The translations under genes and the position numbers were made by a program. Shown in pieces: positions 35,601-50,600 of a stretch of DNA of 64,000 nt; within the stretch, counting starts at the first letter, position 1; the number at the start of each line of letters is the position of its first letter. Below the pieces are notes generated by a model, which was not told where the DNA came from, ran no database searches, and worked only from the letters and a program-made list of their open reading frames with translations. Origin of the DNA: Bombyx mori (Eukaryota > Arthropoda > Insecta > Lepidoptera > Bombycidae). The stretch is from assembly GCF_030269925.1 (NCBI RefSeq), contig NC_085117.1:7254731-7318730 (forward strand). The letters run 5' to 3'.

Positions 35601-38600
35601 ACGGCCGATGGGGCAGAAAGATCCTCGAGTGGAGACCACGTACTGGCAAACGCAGTGTGGGACGGCCACCTACCAGATGGACCGACGACCTGGTGAAAAT
35701 TGCTGGGTCACGTTGGATGCAGGTGGCAACGGACCGGCCGCACTGGACATCAGTTGGAGAGGCCTATGTTCAGCAGTGGACAGAAGACAGGCTGAAATGA
35801 TGAATGATGACGTTTCAATAAAACTTCAATGAAGTTCCATCAGTGCGATATCACCTAGAAAGGTTGGTTTAATTTATCTTTAGAACAGTCCGAGCTCTCA
35901 AAGTGGGTCGGGTAAATGATGAAAAAAAGCTAAGACAAAGACAAGCAGACGCGGATTAAGGATAATTTTAACAGGGAAAAAAACGGTAATGAGAATTTTA
36001 AGAAATTGCATCAATACCAAGAAATACTAACAAAAACAGGTATCAATTTTAAAAATGTATATTATTGTATTTAAGATATGTATGTACGTATGTACATATA
36101 AAAACAAAAGTTTATTTTTTATTTGAATTAGCACGGTACAAGATGAAATGTCTTGTGAGTCACGTGCCCGCAGTCTGTAATCTGCTAACAATGCAGTTAT
36201 AGACATCTAAGGAATATATATATCTAAGGAAAATAAAAAATATGATTTTAAGCAGTTCCCAAAAACTATTCAATAGCGCTTGAAGCATTCGCATTAATAG
36301 TAACGCCTGTGTATTCGTGTCTATTTCAATTGCTCAGTCTGTTAAATCTAAATTCTTAAATCCTCTGGCAGGCACCAATTTTTGTAAGTAAACATATACG
36401 TGAAGCAGCAATGCGTTTCAGTTTGAGGGGCGGGGCTTTTCGTTGTAACTATACTGAGACCTTAGAACTATATCTCAAGGTGGGTGGCGCATTTACGTTG
36501 TAGATGTCTATGGGCTCCAGTGACCATTTAACACCAGGTGAGCTGTGAGCTCGTGTACCCATCTAAGCAATAATAAAAATAAAATAAAATAAAAAAAAGT
36601 GTGTGTGTCCGCTCCGACGCACGACTGGAGTTTACTGGATATAAAAAATTAAACGAAACAATACGAGAAATAGTTCTATATTACGACAACACGATACACT
36701 ACAGATTATTAACAAATTAACGAGACACAAAACAAACGACTAACAAATATATGAAAATACAATAATGAGAGAAACGCGCGATCAGTACGAGGCTTTGTGG
36801 CGGACTGCCGGCGCAGCAGCCCGGCGTCACCTGCGATAACGCATTTCGTGTGACATGCGCAATCAGGCGCATAACGCATTTCGTGTGACATGCTAGTACG
36901 ATTTTGGTCCCCATAATTTTCATACCCCGGGCCTATATATGTAAATCGATTCTAAAGGAGTAAACTCCAAAAATCTCACACGACTAACCCGTGTTTACGA
37001 ACTACCTACTTCCGCGGTAAACAAATAGCATTGTCACAAAATGTCAAACAGGCGAAATTAATTAAAAATGCGTTAGATTAGTCATGAGATTTGAAAGATA
37101 TGACAACTGTTTCACAACACAGTTGAAATTTCGACCTCCATCAAAATGTGACAGGACAATGTTGATGTCTGTGGGTTCTGATACTGACGCAATATTAGGT
37201 ACAAATATAACAAAAAAAACCACAATGCGGCCCTGGGTCTATCTTTTAGAGGCAGCACAAATAAAAGCAAAGCATGTCTCTCCTTGCAAAGGGAACGAAG
37301 CAACACAGAATTTCTTTGTAACCAGACGTCTTAAGATCTCTTCCTGAATTAAACAATCTTTTGAGGGTTCAACAAATCTTAGATGAAAGATAAACCTTTT
37401 TGACCTTTGACATTGTTTTTTTAAAGTCATTGCTTGTTGACCTTGATATTTTTTCTTATATTAACACCTAAGCCCAACGACCTTACCAGGCTGGTCGTCT
37501 CCACCGCGTCTACAAATGACACTTCTATATTTCCAGCTATTTTATTTCTAAGTTTTGATAATAAAATACTCTTACAAGAAGCACCGGTAATGTTTTTAAA
37601 TATTAAGTAAAATCGGTAATTCTGAAAGACCGCTCATAATATCAATTAGAACAAAACAAACTGCACAGTGTTTTTTTTAAAAGATATTTGAACAAAGTTA
37701 GGAGATATTCTGTTTAACCGCGCTAAGACCTAGACAAAAATCATCGACACAATATGACCGAAAAAAGAAAGTCTTCACTAAAGAGATCATATTAAGCAAT
37801 GAGACAAAATTACAAAATCTTACTGTAACTACTAGTTTTGCGTGAAAGATTAATAGAATCTTTAAAATGCGTATGAAATTGATTTGAAAGCTTTCATGCT
37901 GTAACTGTACCTCGGCCTATGAGGAGCAGGATTTATTTGATTACTAGGAAATTTCAGCGTGTTTTATAAGGCTTCACGGATATATTCCATCTATTCTGCC
38001 TGTTTTTGTCGAAAGTATCTGATTCTAAGTTCAAAAATTTCAATTGGAGTACAAAAAAAGTTGAAGATGTTTTTCAAACGGCGCCATTTTGACATATTGA
38101 AATGTCACTAAATCTGACATAGGACGAAATAAAAAGGGATTTAGGTGGTATAGTGTTTTAGAGGAATATATAGTAATTTTATTTGGGTTGATGATTTATA
38201 TACATGTATCTTAATATACATAATTTTTATATCCGTTTGTATGTCGATACATTGAGTTGGGTCGGCGCAACATGTCTTCTTTTCCATTCAGGCCTATCAT
38301 ACGTCATCTCTGCACTCACACCCTTCTCTCACATATGCTCTTTCACACCGTTCATCCAAGTCTTAGTCGTAGTCTTTAGGATGCTCTCTCCCGCCTTACC
38401 TTACAATATAAGAACTCTCCTGTCTATAAAAACAAACCCCAGTTTTATTGGAACTCGTTTATCACCGACTTTAGTCGTCACATGCAAGTCTATTAATTCT
38501 GGTTTGGACATTTTGTTCGCTGAAGCCTTCGATAATACCCGACCCACTTCGAAGAATTCTTTGATGGTCTTTCAAAACTACAGTTTGTAAATACTGAAGT

Positions 38601-41600
38601 TTGAGTCAGTGTGTACGACAAACGATTGCCCGCAGTAAAGGATTCAATGTACAGCTGGATTGATAGACAAAGATAAGTCTTCCCATATAATCATGTGCAG
38701 TGTTTAAAGAAGGAAAAAAATAAATATATTACTACATAATTACATACTACAGAATTTATTAGTTGTACTTGTGACTATAGTGACTGTGGTTGCCCTTCTG
38801 GCTTTAAGTGGACCAAACCATAACCTCCAGCCACTTTAACGCGTATAATTAATGTTTCATTTACCACGGACTGAGCGCCATATTACCGGATCGCGCCGTT
38901 TCTCACTTTTAATAGTTGATTAATGACTGTGATATATAACTAATTCACTTTTCAAGTTCCTCGGCAGCCTTCCGCGTAAACTATTTATATGTTTGTAATT
39001 CCGGTCACGTTTCTTATATAACATTACACGATCCTTGAAAATTGAAGGACGGGACAGCTCGACTTCAGACATTTGGAGATGGAAAAGAGGTTTAATTTCA
39101 TGCTATGTAAAAAAAGGAAAGGCTTTCGTAATTCGATTGTTTTTGTTCATTTGTTTCTTTAAACTTGTATAAATCTATATGAATTATGTAAATTTGGAAA
39201 CTTATTACTTTAAAAAAATAGTTACTTCCAGATTGATCCGACAGAAATTACATCAAGATCGATTCGGTACTTTGGTTTTTCAATCAAAATAATAGGAGAT
39301 AAATGTGGTGGAAGTAATAAAGCTACGTATTTGCCTTTTAATGAATACCAATCATTATTCAATTTAGTGGATTGCCATTATTTCTATGGCCCTTTCACTA
39401 GCTTTAAAATAATTTATTTTTTAAATTATTGCATACCTACAAGTTAGCTATAGAACTAAGCTATTTAGTTCTAAGCAATAAGCTATTTAGTTCCGATTAG
39501 CTAAAAAACATGTTTTTTTTAAAAGTTAGAATCAGTAATTCCCATTTTACAATTAAAGGCAACAAACATTAACGTAATCAGTCGAACATCTTATTCATTG
39601 AAAAATACTGTCTCCATTTTGCGATGGTTTTCCTTATGGTGGTCTATTTAATTTTGGTCCGACACCCGTTTATTTTGCACTTTACTGACCTGTCCTTATT
39701 TAATATTCAACCTGTCTAATAATAATCACAATAATACAATCTATCTTTCGGCCCACACACTACCACTGTAGGACATAGGCCTCTCCAAACCTAGTCATAA
39801 CGATTGCTTCTGCACATTTCTATATAACAAGCACATACAAGCGCGTTTTGAGATCCAGATAGAGGTAAATAAATAAATAAACATTTAAATAGACAGAGAG
39901 AAGCAGTATTATTATTATCATCGGCGAACTTCAATGCTATTAATAAATAAAAAAATAAGCAGCCAGTTTTTTTTTTCCAATTTAACAAAAAGAGCATTAC
40001 TTAAGGAAAAAACGTTATGCATATAATTGGGGCTTCTTTTACTGTTTTACATCGCGTTGACGACATCTCAACGAATAAAACGGATCTAAATCTTGAAGCG
40101 TCAGTGATTATGGTCGAATTTCGAGCTTGCTTCGAATTCGGGGGAACGCTTAACAGCCCGTAGCTGGGATTTTCTTCTGCCTTATCCCAGAAGAAGTTAC
40201 AAGAATAAAACAAATTACCCCTAATACCAAATATTTTTCGCAACGATACCCATTCCGACTGGGAAACGAGACCAGTGTGCTTAGTGAGAGCTTTTCAACG
40301 TTTCTCTCGATAGCGTAAAAGTTAACTCAAATTTGTATGGAGTTGGAACGTTTGCCTAAGTTTGCTGCAGCTTTAAGCGCTGTTCCAACTGCAAACAAAT
40401 TTGAGTTAACTTTTACGCTATCGAGAACGTTAAAAAATTCGCATTAACCACACAGACCCCACTCGACCAACGAGGCGATTACATCATTAACAAACATACA
40501 TCGCTAAGAGCGCATTGTAAGCGGCCCCAAAACTCTTCAAGATACGTAAGTGTGACTCGGCCTACGAGAATTAAAAAATATATAGACGTGCTCAAACTTG
40601 AGTGTGATGGAGAGGCATATTTAATAGCTGAGTTTTGAGCACACCCCATGAGTGTCCATTGACTAATGGAAAAGCATACGTTCTGGTTCGAAAAGCAAGA
40701 CGTCCAGCTTACGGAACTAGAAATCTCATGTCTCAAAGTAATGACGTTTTCTTTGAGCTCACTGCACTTGATATTAGGGTATACTGAGGAAGAGGTCGAA
40801 AAGATGAAAATGTTGAGCCACAAGCGCATCAATCCATCTACTGAATAAACATTGCTGCAAGGAAAAATGACATGAGAATATTCGAGAAACTGAAAGAGCA
40901 GCGGCGCGCAGCGGCCGTAAGAGCAAGTGACTGAGCGCGGCGCCGCAAGGGGCAGTTTGGCGCCGCGCGGGGCAGTGCGGCGCCGCGAGAGGCAGCGCGG
41001 CATCCCGAGGCGCCGCAATGAGCCTCCGCGTGGTAGCTTTGAAAACTAGTGTGCGATCTACTTCACTCAAGGAAAGTTGTGTGGCAATAAATATGGTGGA
41101 TTTGGATTTATGTATCATAGCACTGGCTGTAGAAGAAGAACAAGATACCCTCTAATAAAATGACGCGAAATGCGCAAGCGGCAGGGCGGGCGGGTATGAA
41201 ATGGTCGCTCGCGCGCAGCCGCGAGTCTGTCAGCTGCACCGCGGTCGGCCGCACGTCAACTAGCTGCGCCGCGATCAGCCGCGCGGCGCCTCTTTTGACT
41301 AGTCGGTAGAAGGCTCGTGCAGCCTCGCGATGCCACGCTACCCCTCCTTTGCCTTCAAATGACTATGAACTTTTTAATCACGTAGATAAGATTCAAAATA
41401 GTTTGTAATATTTTGCCTCAAAAAGACGCTGCCGGCCGCTGCTCTTTCTAGGGAATCACAATCAATCAATTTTAGAAAGATTGAGGTAGTGTTCTGAGAA
41501 TCGAACCAAACTACGATCGTCTTGTCCCTCGTATTTCCCCATATTCAGTCTCGGCAGAACCTGATCATTATGCTAGGTAAAATGGTATGGTGACCTTGAG

Positions 41601-44600
41601 ATTATTGATATTGAAAGATCATCGCTGCATTTATCTTTTATAAGTTTATTAGTAAATTCAGTAATACTCACCTCTTCACTCCGTACACGTAAGCGATCCC
41701 GACGCATTCAAAGAACGCAATGATCAGTAGCGGGAAGTTCCCGCTATACATGTCGAAGAGCAGGAATATATAGCTGCCTGCACCATGAGCGAAGCCCATT
41801 GACAGCAAGCAACAGAGCAAGCACAGCCCTCCGGTCAGGTACTCCTTGCGCAGGTTCGGGAACAGCTTCATATCCACGATGGAAGTGACTACGCCCTCAA
41901 GGGTCCCAAACTGGGAATCGATCCCGAGGGTGAAAAGCATCAGGAAGAAGAGGACTGACCAAAATTGAGCGCCTGGGAATTGGTTAATGGCCTCGGTGAA
42001 GATGATGAACGCTAAACCGGTCCCGGATGCGGTCTGTGGGACAATGTTTGTATTAGTTGGTTATATATCTTATTTACTCCATATGAAAAAATTTGGGTGG
42101 GGGATATTGCGAAACAGGCAGGGTAATACCCACAATCCTACCTCTTCTTACGGCTGCGAAGCAGTCAAACGTTCCGGTTTGATGGGTAGAGTACTTAAAC
42201 AATGTATTTGCGGCTTCGACTTCAGATCTCTACGCTTGTGACGGCGTTCACATTGTGAAGTCCATGTGTTCCACTAAACACTGAGTGATTAAACGCATGG
42301 AGTTCGTTCGTAAATTTAGTGCAATATATCTATTTAATTAAAATCGATTTTTGTATTTGTCTGTTATTCTTCTGTGCGTAAATCGATCATCTGATTGTAA
42401 TCAGTCCTAGTAAACTTTGTGTTTTTGATTTGACGAAAGCTACCTACTGCCATCTACCAAGGACAGGGGGCTCGCGGGTAGTTTCGACTAATGCACGCAT
42501 CCCAGCCCAATCACAGCGTCACGTGACCCAGTTTCAAAGGTTCAAATCTGAAAAATCCCTCAGCGAGCTTAATTCGTAATAGTAATTTTAAACTCCACGC
42601 TCTCAACATGAAACGCGAGTCGATAGGACGAGCCGCACAATATTCAAATCTTAATCGTTTCAATAAATATTTGCTTTCCCGTCTCCCTCGAGGCGAACCG
42701 CCGCCGCTGACGCGTCGTCTCTAAATAAATTAGATTAAGAATGTACGAGTATATAATGTAATCTTGGTTACTTAAATTGGTAGGGACGTATAGAATAATA
42801 GCATCAATTTCAGAACACAAAATCAATGGAAGTAAACATATAAGATTCTAAATTATTTACGTGGAGAAAACTATTAATATATTTATTATGTAATTTACTT
42901 GTTCAACGCAAAAACGTACCTACGTTAGAAATGGTTCTATTGATCTCATTTACGAACAGTGTTGGGATTCTATTTCTTTTAATAACTGACTTCAAAGTCA
43001 AAATTTTGGGCTAAATGCAGAGGACATATTAATGAAACCCTTCTGCGTAAAAGGTATTTAAAATCGCCATAAAAGTCCAGTTCTTTATATTTCGTAGAAC
43101 TTAAAACATGTTCGTCTCTGGTCATGATAATTCATATGTTCTCCATAGGCGCCTTTTTTGACGCTTCAATAAAATTAAAAGTCGAACTTTCTACATAGAG
43201 ACCTACCAAATATTCATGTTTACAGATTACGTAAATATAATCATGTATTTGTCTAAGGTGTAGGCTGTAAATGGTACTTACATTATCGAGTTCCTTCTGC
43301 AAATCGCAAACAGGCAATAGTGGCATTAACAAATTCGTTATAGTTCCGTTTTTATCGATCGTCACCGATTCCCCAGCCTCAGGAAACACCATTGACTTGT
43401 ATGACGAGCCAAACATCTCCAATAAAGTCTCGTTCCTGATCTCCAAACATTTCTCATAGATCATAGTTGCTTTGAAGCCAATTATAGAAAAGACAACGAT
43501 ACCAGCGAACATCGATGTTAGACAATTTGTCATGGAGACCATAATGGCGTCTCTGTAGCAGTTGTTATCGACCGGGTTGTACGAAGAGAAGGCTATTAAA
43601 CCACCAAAAGCCAGTCCAAGCGAAAAGAAGATCTGTGTGCCCGCTTCTAGCCACACCACAGGGTCTAAAATCGTGTGCCACTTCGGAGTGAATAGATGTA
43701 TTAGTCCGTCGCTCATGCCTTTCAATGTGATGCCTCTAAAGAAAAATATAACAAGGACTATGTATGGGAATGTTGCGGTCACGTACACTACCTTCCCCGA
43801 TGACGCAATCCCTTTGATCATACATAGGTAGACCAGAATCCAAGCAATGACTAGAGCAAGAGCTATTTTGTAATTGAACGTTTCCGGATAGTTTATGTCT
43901 TCGGATATTTGAAGAGTTGTTCGATACCAAAAGTATTGGGTGGGGCTGCTTTTCTGTAACAAAGAAACGTTTTGATTAGATTTACTTTTCGTTGGGTTAT
44001 TGTGCCTAAGAATCTTAAGCAAGATGATAACGATTTTTTTTTCCGAAATGGCAGATATAGCCAAGTATGCAACCAAAATGAAAACCAGCGCCTTGAAACA
44101 AATTGAAGTATCAATCGCATTGACACAACGATTGTTGTAACCTTCAGATACTCTTATTCTTCGTTTCTTGGCATAACTATAGCGAGATTTCTAAATGAGG
44201 GTACCTATTCGTGCGGGCTTGTAACATAGCCAGTTAGTACTTCATGGAGCAATTAGGAAGTTGCTCTCTAAAAAAATATATACGGATTTTCCTGCTTGAA
44301 TATGAGAATCCTCATATATGTAGGTATTATCATATTTGATCGTTGTATATTTTAGTAAGGCATAAATAATAAAAATAATCGAAAGTCTGGAGTCGCATAC
44401 CGGTATTTTCATATTCATGACCGACTAAACTATGAATATTGAGATTCCTGAACTCATACCAAACACAAAAACACAACATAAATATTAGGAAAACGTTAAA
44501 GCATTTAAAACATCGGTCGCTGTAAACAATTTTGAGATCAAACGACAATATTGTTTGTATGTATCTTCGAAAGCGCTGTAAAAGCGATAATAGGATATTT

Positions 44601-47600
44601 ATGTTGCTGAAAAAGTTGCTGATAGTAAAAACGCCTCGTCACCAATTTCCGATCGCGCTCGAAGTGATTTATTGACTTAAGAACGGCTGTGAGGTCAAAT
44701 CTAATTTATTTGACGGGTTTCCAAGGACATTTATCTTACAGTGCTCTTTGGAGTAGACTCTTAAGTGATTATTATCGATTTGTAAATTTAGTTCTCGAAA
44801 AGCTATATGTTACACTTTAAGTGTTTTTATTTTATTTATTTATTACACTTCATGTATTATTTACATTGGCGGACTTAATGCCTAATGGCATTCTCTACCA
44901 ATCAACCAAAGGTAGTGCAGAGAAAATAATGGTAGGTGCATTGAACTTGAATATATATATCGGAACTACTCGAAGCGAAACAACGAACGGGTCACCTGAA
45001 GCGAAGCGGAAGAAGTGAATTGAGAATTTTAAAGTGATCTGTGTGTGTCCTAAGTGATAAATACAGTTTTAAGTTGCACTTTGGTGGAACATTTATTTAC
45101 CCCGAACCCCAGCGCGTAACAATAAGTATAGCTCTAAAATGTTTAACTTTAATGTTTATAGTTGTAATGGTTATGGATTGTTATGGTGAATGGTGTACTG
45201 AAGGAACTATTTCGTTTGTCGTAAGAAATCTATCAAGACTTGACAAGACCTTAAAACAATAGGGTCTTTTTTATTTCTATATATGGGCAGCCCTACAGAC
45301 AGCTTACGTAAATGTTTATTAGCGGATGTCGTTATCCGCCCGATAAACTAAATTCAGCATAGATACTCTTTTGCGATGTAAAAGTTTTAGTGGAATGAAC
45401 TCACATATACTTTAAAAACATGACCCTCCTTATAGCCTGTCGTAAGGTACAATTGGAAACGTCTACACAAGGAAAAGTCGTGCACCCAACATATTCAATA
45501 GAGCGTCCTTATTTGGTTCTGGCTTTTTGGTTTTTATGAAGCTGTTATAATAAGACCTCCGACTTCGTATAGGTAACGACCTTACTGTTATATTAGCACT
45601 TGTAACCATTCCAAATATTTTCTCAGACATAGCCCACTGAGTTTCTCGCCGGATCTTCTCAGTGGGTCGCGTTTCCGATCCAGTGGTAGATTCTGCGAAG
45701 CACGGCTCTTGCTAGGGTTCGTTTTAGCAACGTCGTCAGGTTTGAGCCCCGTGAGCTCACCTACTAGTTACGGTTACGCTGGAATAGCCTCTCAAGGCTA
45801 CCAGCTTAAGTAGGAAAAAAAAGAAAAAAAAACCATATTCGCAACTAGAATTCGTTCATCCATCTAGAGCTATAGACATATAAAGATGACAGTACGCGTG
45901 TGTGGTTTAGAATCTTAGGGTCTACGTAGAAACTTTGCTTCTGTTTTGTACCAAATATCCATGGACATGCGTTGAGGAATTATTCGCGATGATCCCACCC
46001 CATCCCTTCTTCGCTGCCAAACCGTTGACAATCGGACCAGAATTCACTGTGTTCACACTCTCAATCTGAGCATGAAACGTTCACCTACATCACGTATGAA
46101 GATGTGATCTTCTGCGTCTATTGCCTATAGACCTTCTATCGGTGTGCTTCGAGAACAATTATTACAAGTATTTAATATTTAAGTAAATTTCTTTAGTACT
46201 AGAGTTTTAGTAGTTTAGGTTAAGAATTTTAAAAACTGTCCTTCTCATAGGCAACGACATTATCTTTGAACGCAAGTAACAACAAATGACCAGGTGAACA
46301 GAATTCTCATCTGTTGCCGACAACAATAAAAATCAGTTACAATACCAATTGAAACTAAGTTAGTATTAGTCGGATTCACTCACACTTCAACAACGCAACA
46401 GTTCAATCTCTATTATAGTTCTCTTGGATCCGTGTTACGTCATCTGTTGAACGAATAAGAACTACATCACTAATCAGTCACTCGCTAAATATTTCATTAA
46501 CAGTATACTGTAGACGTCGGTGCTTAATGGAATTATCCCATCTTCTACGTAATCGATAGCGAGAACCAAGTTAATGGGAAAATAGTGTGTGAGTGTTATA
46601 TACAGGATGTTACAATTACAAAACCAAATATCTACATAGTACATAGATAGCACATACTTAGATAATGATTAATTGTAACACTGATACATAAGTACAAAAA
46701 CACAGAAAAACTTATTTTGATCGGTACTCGGCGGAAAATGGATCTAAGACAGCAGAAAATATAATAATGTAGCTAATCTGTACTGTTAAAAGTGAGACCT
46801 TACAACTCATGTCTCAAGGTGGGTGGCAGCATTTATATTGTATATGTCTATGGGCTACGGTTACCACTTCTAACCATTTCCACTATCTACGCAATAAAAA
46901 AAATTAAATAAAAAACTGTCAACACGCTATAAATAGATTTCTTATTGCTTCAAATACTCAAGTAAGCTCACGGAAAACCGTAGGTTAGGAGGCTACCGTT
47001 GCACAGAAATCTTTTAACGTGAATAGCCACAATCAAATTGTTCTGTCAGCATCTTTCATAAATGTATTCTTGTTCCTCAGGTGCGTTTCCAGTACCCATG
47101 ATCTGTCTAAACAAAAACAAAATGCTGTCTATTGGTAAACGCATCAGTCGAGAGCTGCTGGATCGAGTCGACAAAGCAGTGTGCTTAGTGCGAGTTTTTT
47201 AACGTTCTCGATAGCGTTAAAGTTAACTTGAAATTGTATGCAGTTGGAACAACGCCCCTAGCGGTAAATGTAGGCAAACGTTGCATCTCCCAACTCAATG
47301 AAATTTTTTTTTATAGGGAAATAAATACCTGTCGAATCAGCTATTTCAGAATAACATATTAAAGTTATTTTGTTTATTCTGCTGAATTGATCCATTAAGC
47401 ATTCATTTTATTCATATTATGTATTTTTATAATTAAAAAAGAAGTGTTTTAGTATTTTCAAACGTATTTGCGTCCTTAAAACTTTCGTACCAGACACGAA
47501 ACAGACAAGCGTGTAATCATCTCACGGCGACGTAATGAAAGGGAGGCCTTTATTGACAGAACCTCTTTGTTCCACCCTCTTTGTACGAATTAAGGGAATG

Positions 47601-50600
47601 GTACTAATTCATTATCCGGAACTGTGTGATTAGAGACTGGGACTGTGAAAGACAAAAAAATGTTTTTTTTTTGTATTCCTCTGGTATTTATTTCAATGAC
47701 ATTTTACATATAGTATTATAGTTTCGCTGTAAAATATCGAATGTCCGAATAAAAACGTTATTAATTTACTAATAATTAAATAAACATATCATATAGCATG
47801 AGTACGTTTGAAAAAATGAAGTTTTTCCATGATATTTGTACGATGTTCGCGTGGATCCAACGCTTAGATTTTGGAGCTATTAGCGTCGACTGAAAGGAAA
47901 GGCTGTTTACAACATAATGGTGTCGTAAAATAACGCCTGTTCTGTGCTAGAATCGATTGACAAAACTACATTAACGCAAGCGACGCCACCAGTATCTAAT
48001 ATATAAAATTCTCGTGTCACAATGTTCGTTCCCATACTCCTCCGAAATCGCTTGACCGATTCTCATGAAATTTTTTATGCATATTCAGTAAGCCTGAGAA
48101 TCAGCTACTATCTATTTTTTATACCCCTAAGTGATTAGGGTTGTCCACCCCTAACATATTTTTTTTTATTTGGACATTTTTTTTTGTTATAATGAGGTAT
48201 TATGTGGTTGAATGAGGTTTTGTTATTTTTATAATATATTCCCTCATCGTTCACAGCACTACATACCTCATTCACTCATTTACCACATCCTTACACACTT
48301 ACAATAAGTTAGTTTTTTTTCTACACTAGAAATTCCCTAGAAATCTTATATATGGCAAAACAATGTTTGCCGGGTCAGCTAGTAATATAATATAATTGAA
48401 ACTTTAGTATAGTAAATTTTTTTCTCCTACCTATCCTGGTAACCTGGAGGGCTATGCTTTTTTTTATTGCCCTTGTATTCAGACGAGCATACGGCCCACC
48501 TGGTGTTAAGTGGTTACTGGAGCCCATGGACATCTACAACGTAAATGCCGCCACCAACCTTGAAATATCATTTCTCAGGTCTCAGTATAGTTAAAACGGC
48601 TGTCCCACCCTTCAAACCGAAACGCATTACTGCATTACGGCAGAAACAGGCAGGGTTGTGGTACCTACCCGTGCGGACTCACAAGAGGTCCTACCACCAC
48701 TAATTGATGCGTTCATATCGAGCGACGTGACTATATCGGTGTTCGAATCCCACAGCCAGATACTAGTTCATCTAATGGAATACGGACTTAAATAGTACTC
48801 AACTTCCGCACTAAATGAATTGCGTCTTATAATAAAAATGTAATCTGGAAAATTCTTTAATTTTCCTAATTATATGAATTAATGGTAGAGAGGGTATTTT
48901 AAGCTCATAGACGAAGGACATTTGCCCATACCGGCTGCAAAACTATTATGCGTTTCGATTTAAAAGGTTCAAGATTTCGACCTTTTAGACCAAGGTTCAA
49001 GATATCGACCTCAAGATGCATAGAAGAATTACGTTGCAATTGATAGCTACACCAAACTTAATAAAAATCGTGTTTTCGTGCACCAATAAATGCGAAATAT
49101 AAAAACCAACCATTAAATGAAAGTAAAAATAGAAAATATCTGTACATGGCCAGATACTATAAAAGTTTGGCAGTTGACCGGTTTCTTGTAAACAGAAAAA
49201 CTAAATCAATCCTTCCCTTCAATAAATCAATCAATCCCTTCTTCAAACGAGGCTTGTGGAGAGTACTTAACGGTAGACCGCAGGTTGGCTCTGCCCCTGG
49301 CATTGCTGATGTCCATGGGCGACAGTAACCACTTACCATCAGGTGGGCCGTGCGCTCATCTACCAACAAGGGCAATAACAAAAACATTCGTTTTAAGTTT
49401 CCTGTGACTTCCTTACGTCTTTATAAACTTCTAGTCTCTAAATCACAGAGGCACAACAGTTTTATCTAATTGCAAATTAATAAAACATAAGCGATAACTA
49501 GTTCATCAATAGTTAATTCATCAAACATTCGTTATGTAATATGGCGCACGTTTCAACCCTACATTTAATATTTGATTACCAGAACCCGACACGATCGGGT
49601 AATTCACATTCAATCTAAATATGGACACCCACATATTTCGTAATCCTCACAGCTCTATGATCATAAATATTCCAAGTTTACTAGGGAATAGGAGATCAAT
49701 GTGACGTCACTTCTAACAATAGAACCTCATTTTTGTTTGTATTATCCGGCGAATTTGAGTGCGTTGCCTATTTAATCACTGTCACTCACAGATATCGGTA
49801 ATGCCCATAGACCTAGTGATGCCAGAAGCGCAGGCAAATAGGTCGTATAATGTTAAATACTTATTCTTAGCTAATCTAATTCAGAGGAGTAACAGTGAAT
49901 ACGTTTTCATAGACGTTTCCCACATTTCTGTCTAACCATATCGCGAGTTCTTTCATATCCATTTTTCTACTCTTTTCTACTTACATTCAGCTTTGTTTTT
50001 CGGTCATTTAATTTACTTCAATCATAAATCAAATAGCATAGTAGAAATCGAGTAAGTTAACCTAGAAAATTCTGTAACATTTCTAAGTTTTCGGAAGTAC
50101 ACTTTATTTTATTATTATGTTTGTTAAACTGAGCTACGCGACGCCTACGTTCCAGTTCCGTAGCCCGTAGACGCCTACGCCTGTAGTGTTGGGAAAATTT
50201 ATTCGTTAATCCGGTATATTTTTGCCCAAGCTTAAACAGAACAATGCCCGTAGTACGAGAGTTAATCGACTTATTATTATTCCTACTTAAGTGCCACTAA
50301 TTTCTGACATAGTAGAGGGCGCATATAAATACTCGCTGCCTTTTATTTGTAGACGCAATAGCACACTGTGTTCAATAATTGTGAATATGTTAAATGAATA
50401 TTTATAATAATAATAATATGTCAAGGAGCAAGCGCAAGACAGGGTAAAGTGGAGACAACTTGTGAGGGCCCTATGTACCAGCGGGAAAGTCTAGGACTAC
50501 AACAACAACAATGTTAAAATGTAACAAGACGACCGTTCGTAATCTCGAAAGGTTTTCTTCCACTCCTTGAAATAATAAAACCCTTAAAGTAAATGAACAA

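Noticed and set aside
38204..38590. 128-codon plus-strand frame
   Set aside because: Runs through a decayed dispersed repeat; Ser/Thr/Pro-rich without recognisable motifs.
40479..41118. Minus-strand open frames of 179 and 114 codons
   Set aside because: They run through the GC-rich inverted-repeat element and are full of Arg/Ala/Pro low complexity; no family resemblance.
43132..44076. Treating the whole 314-codon frame as an SLC6 exon
   Set aside because: Family similarity stops exactly at the GT and AG sites at 43281 and 43954; the extensions are intron.
44960..45262. Possible LTR or small gene (73-codon frame)
   Set aside because: The sequence has a retrovirus-like feel, but no second LTR, primer-binding site or gag/pol is seen, and the frame resembles nothing.
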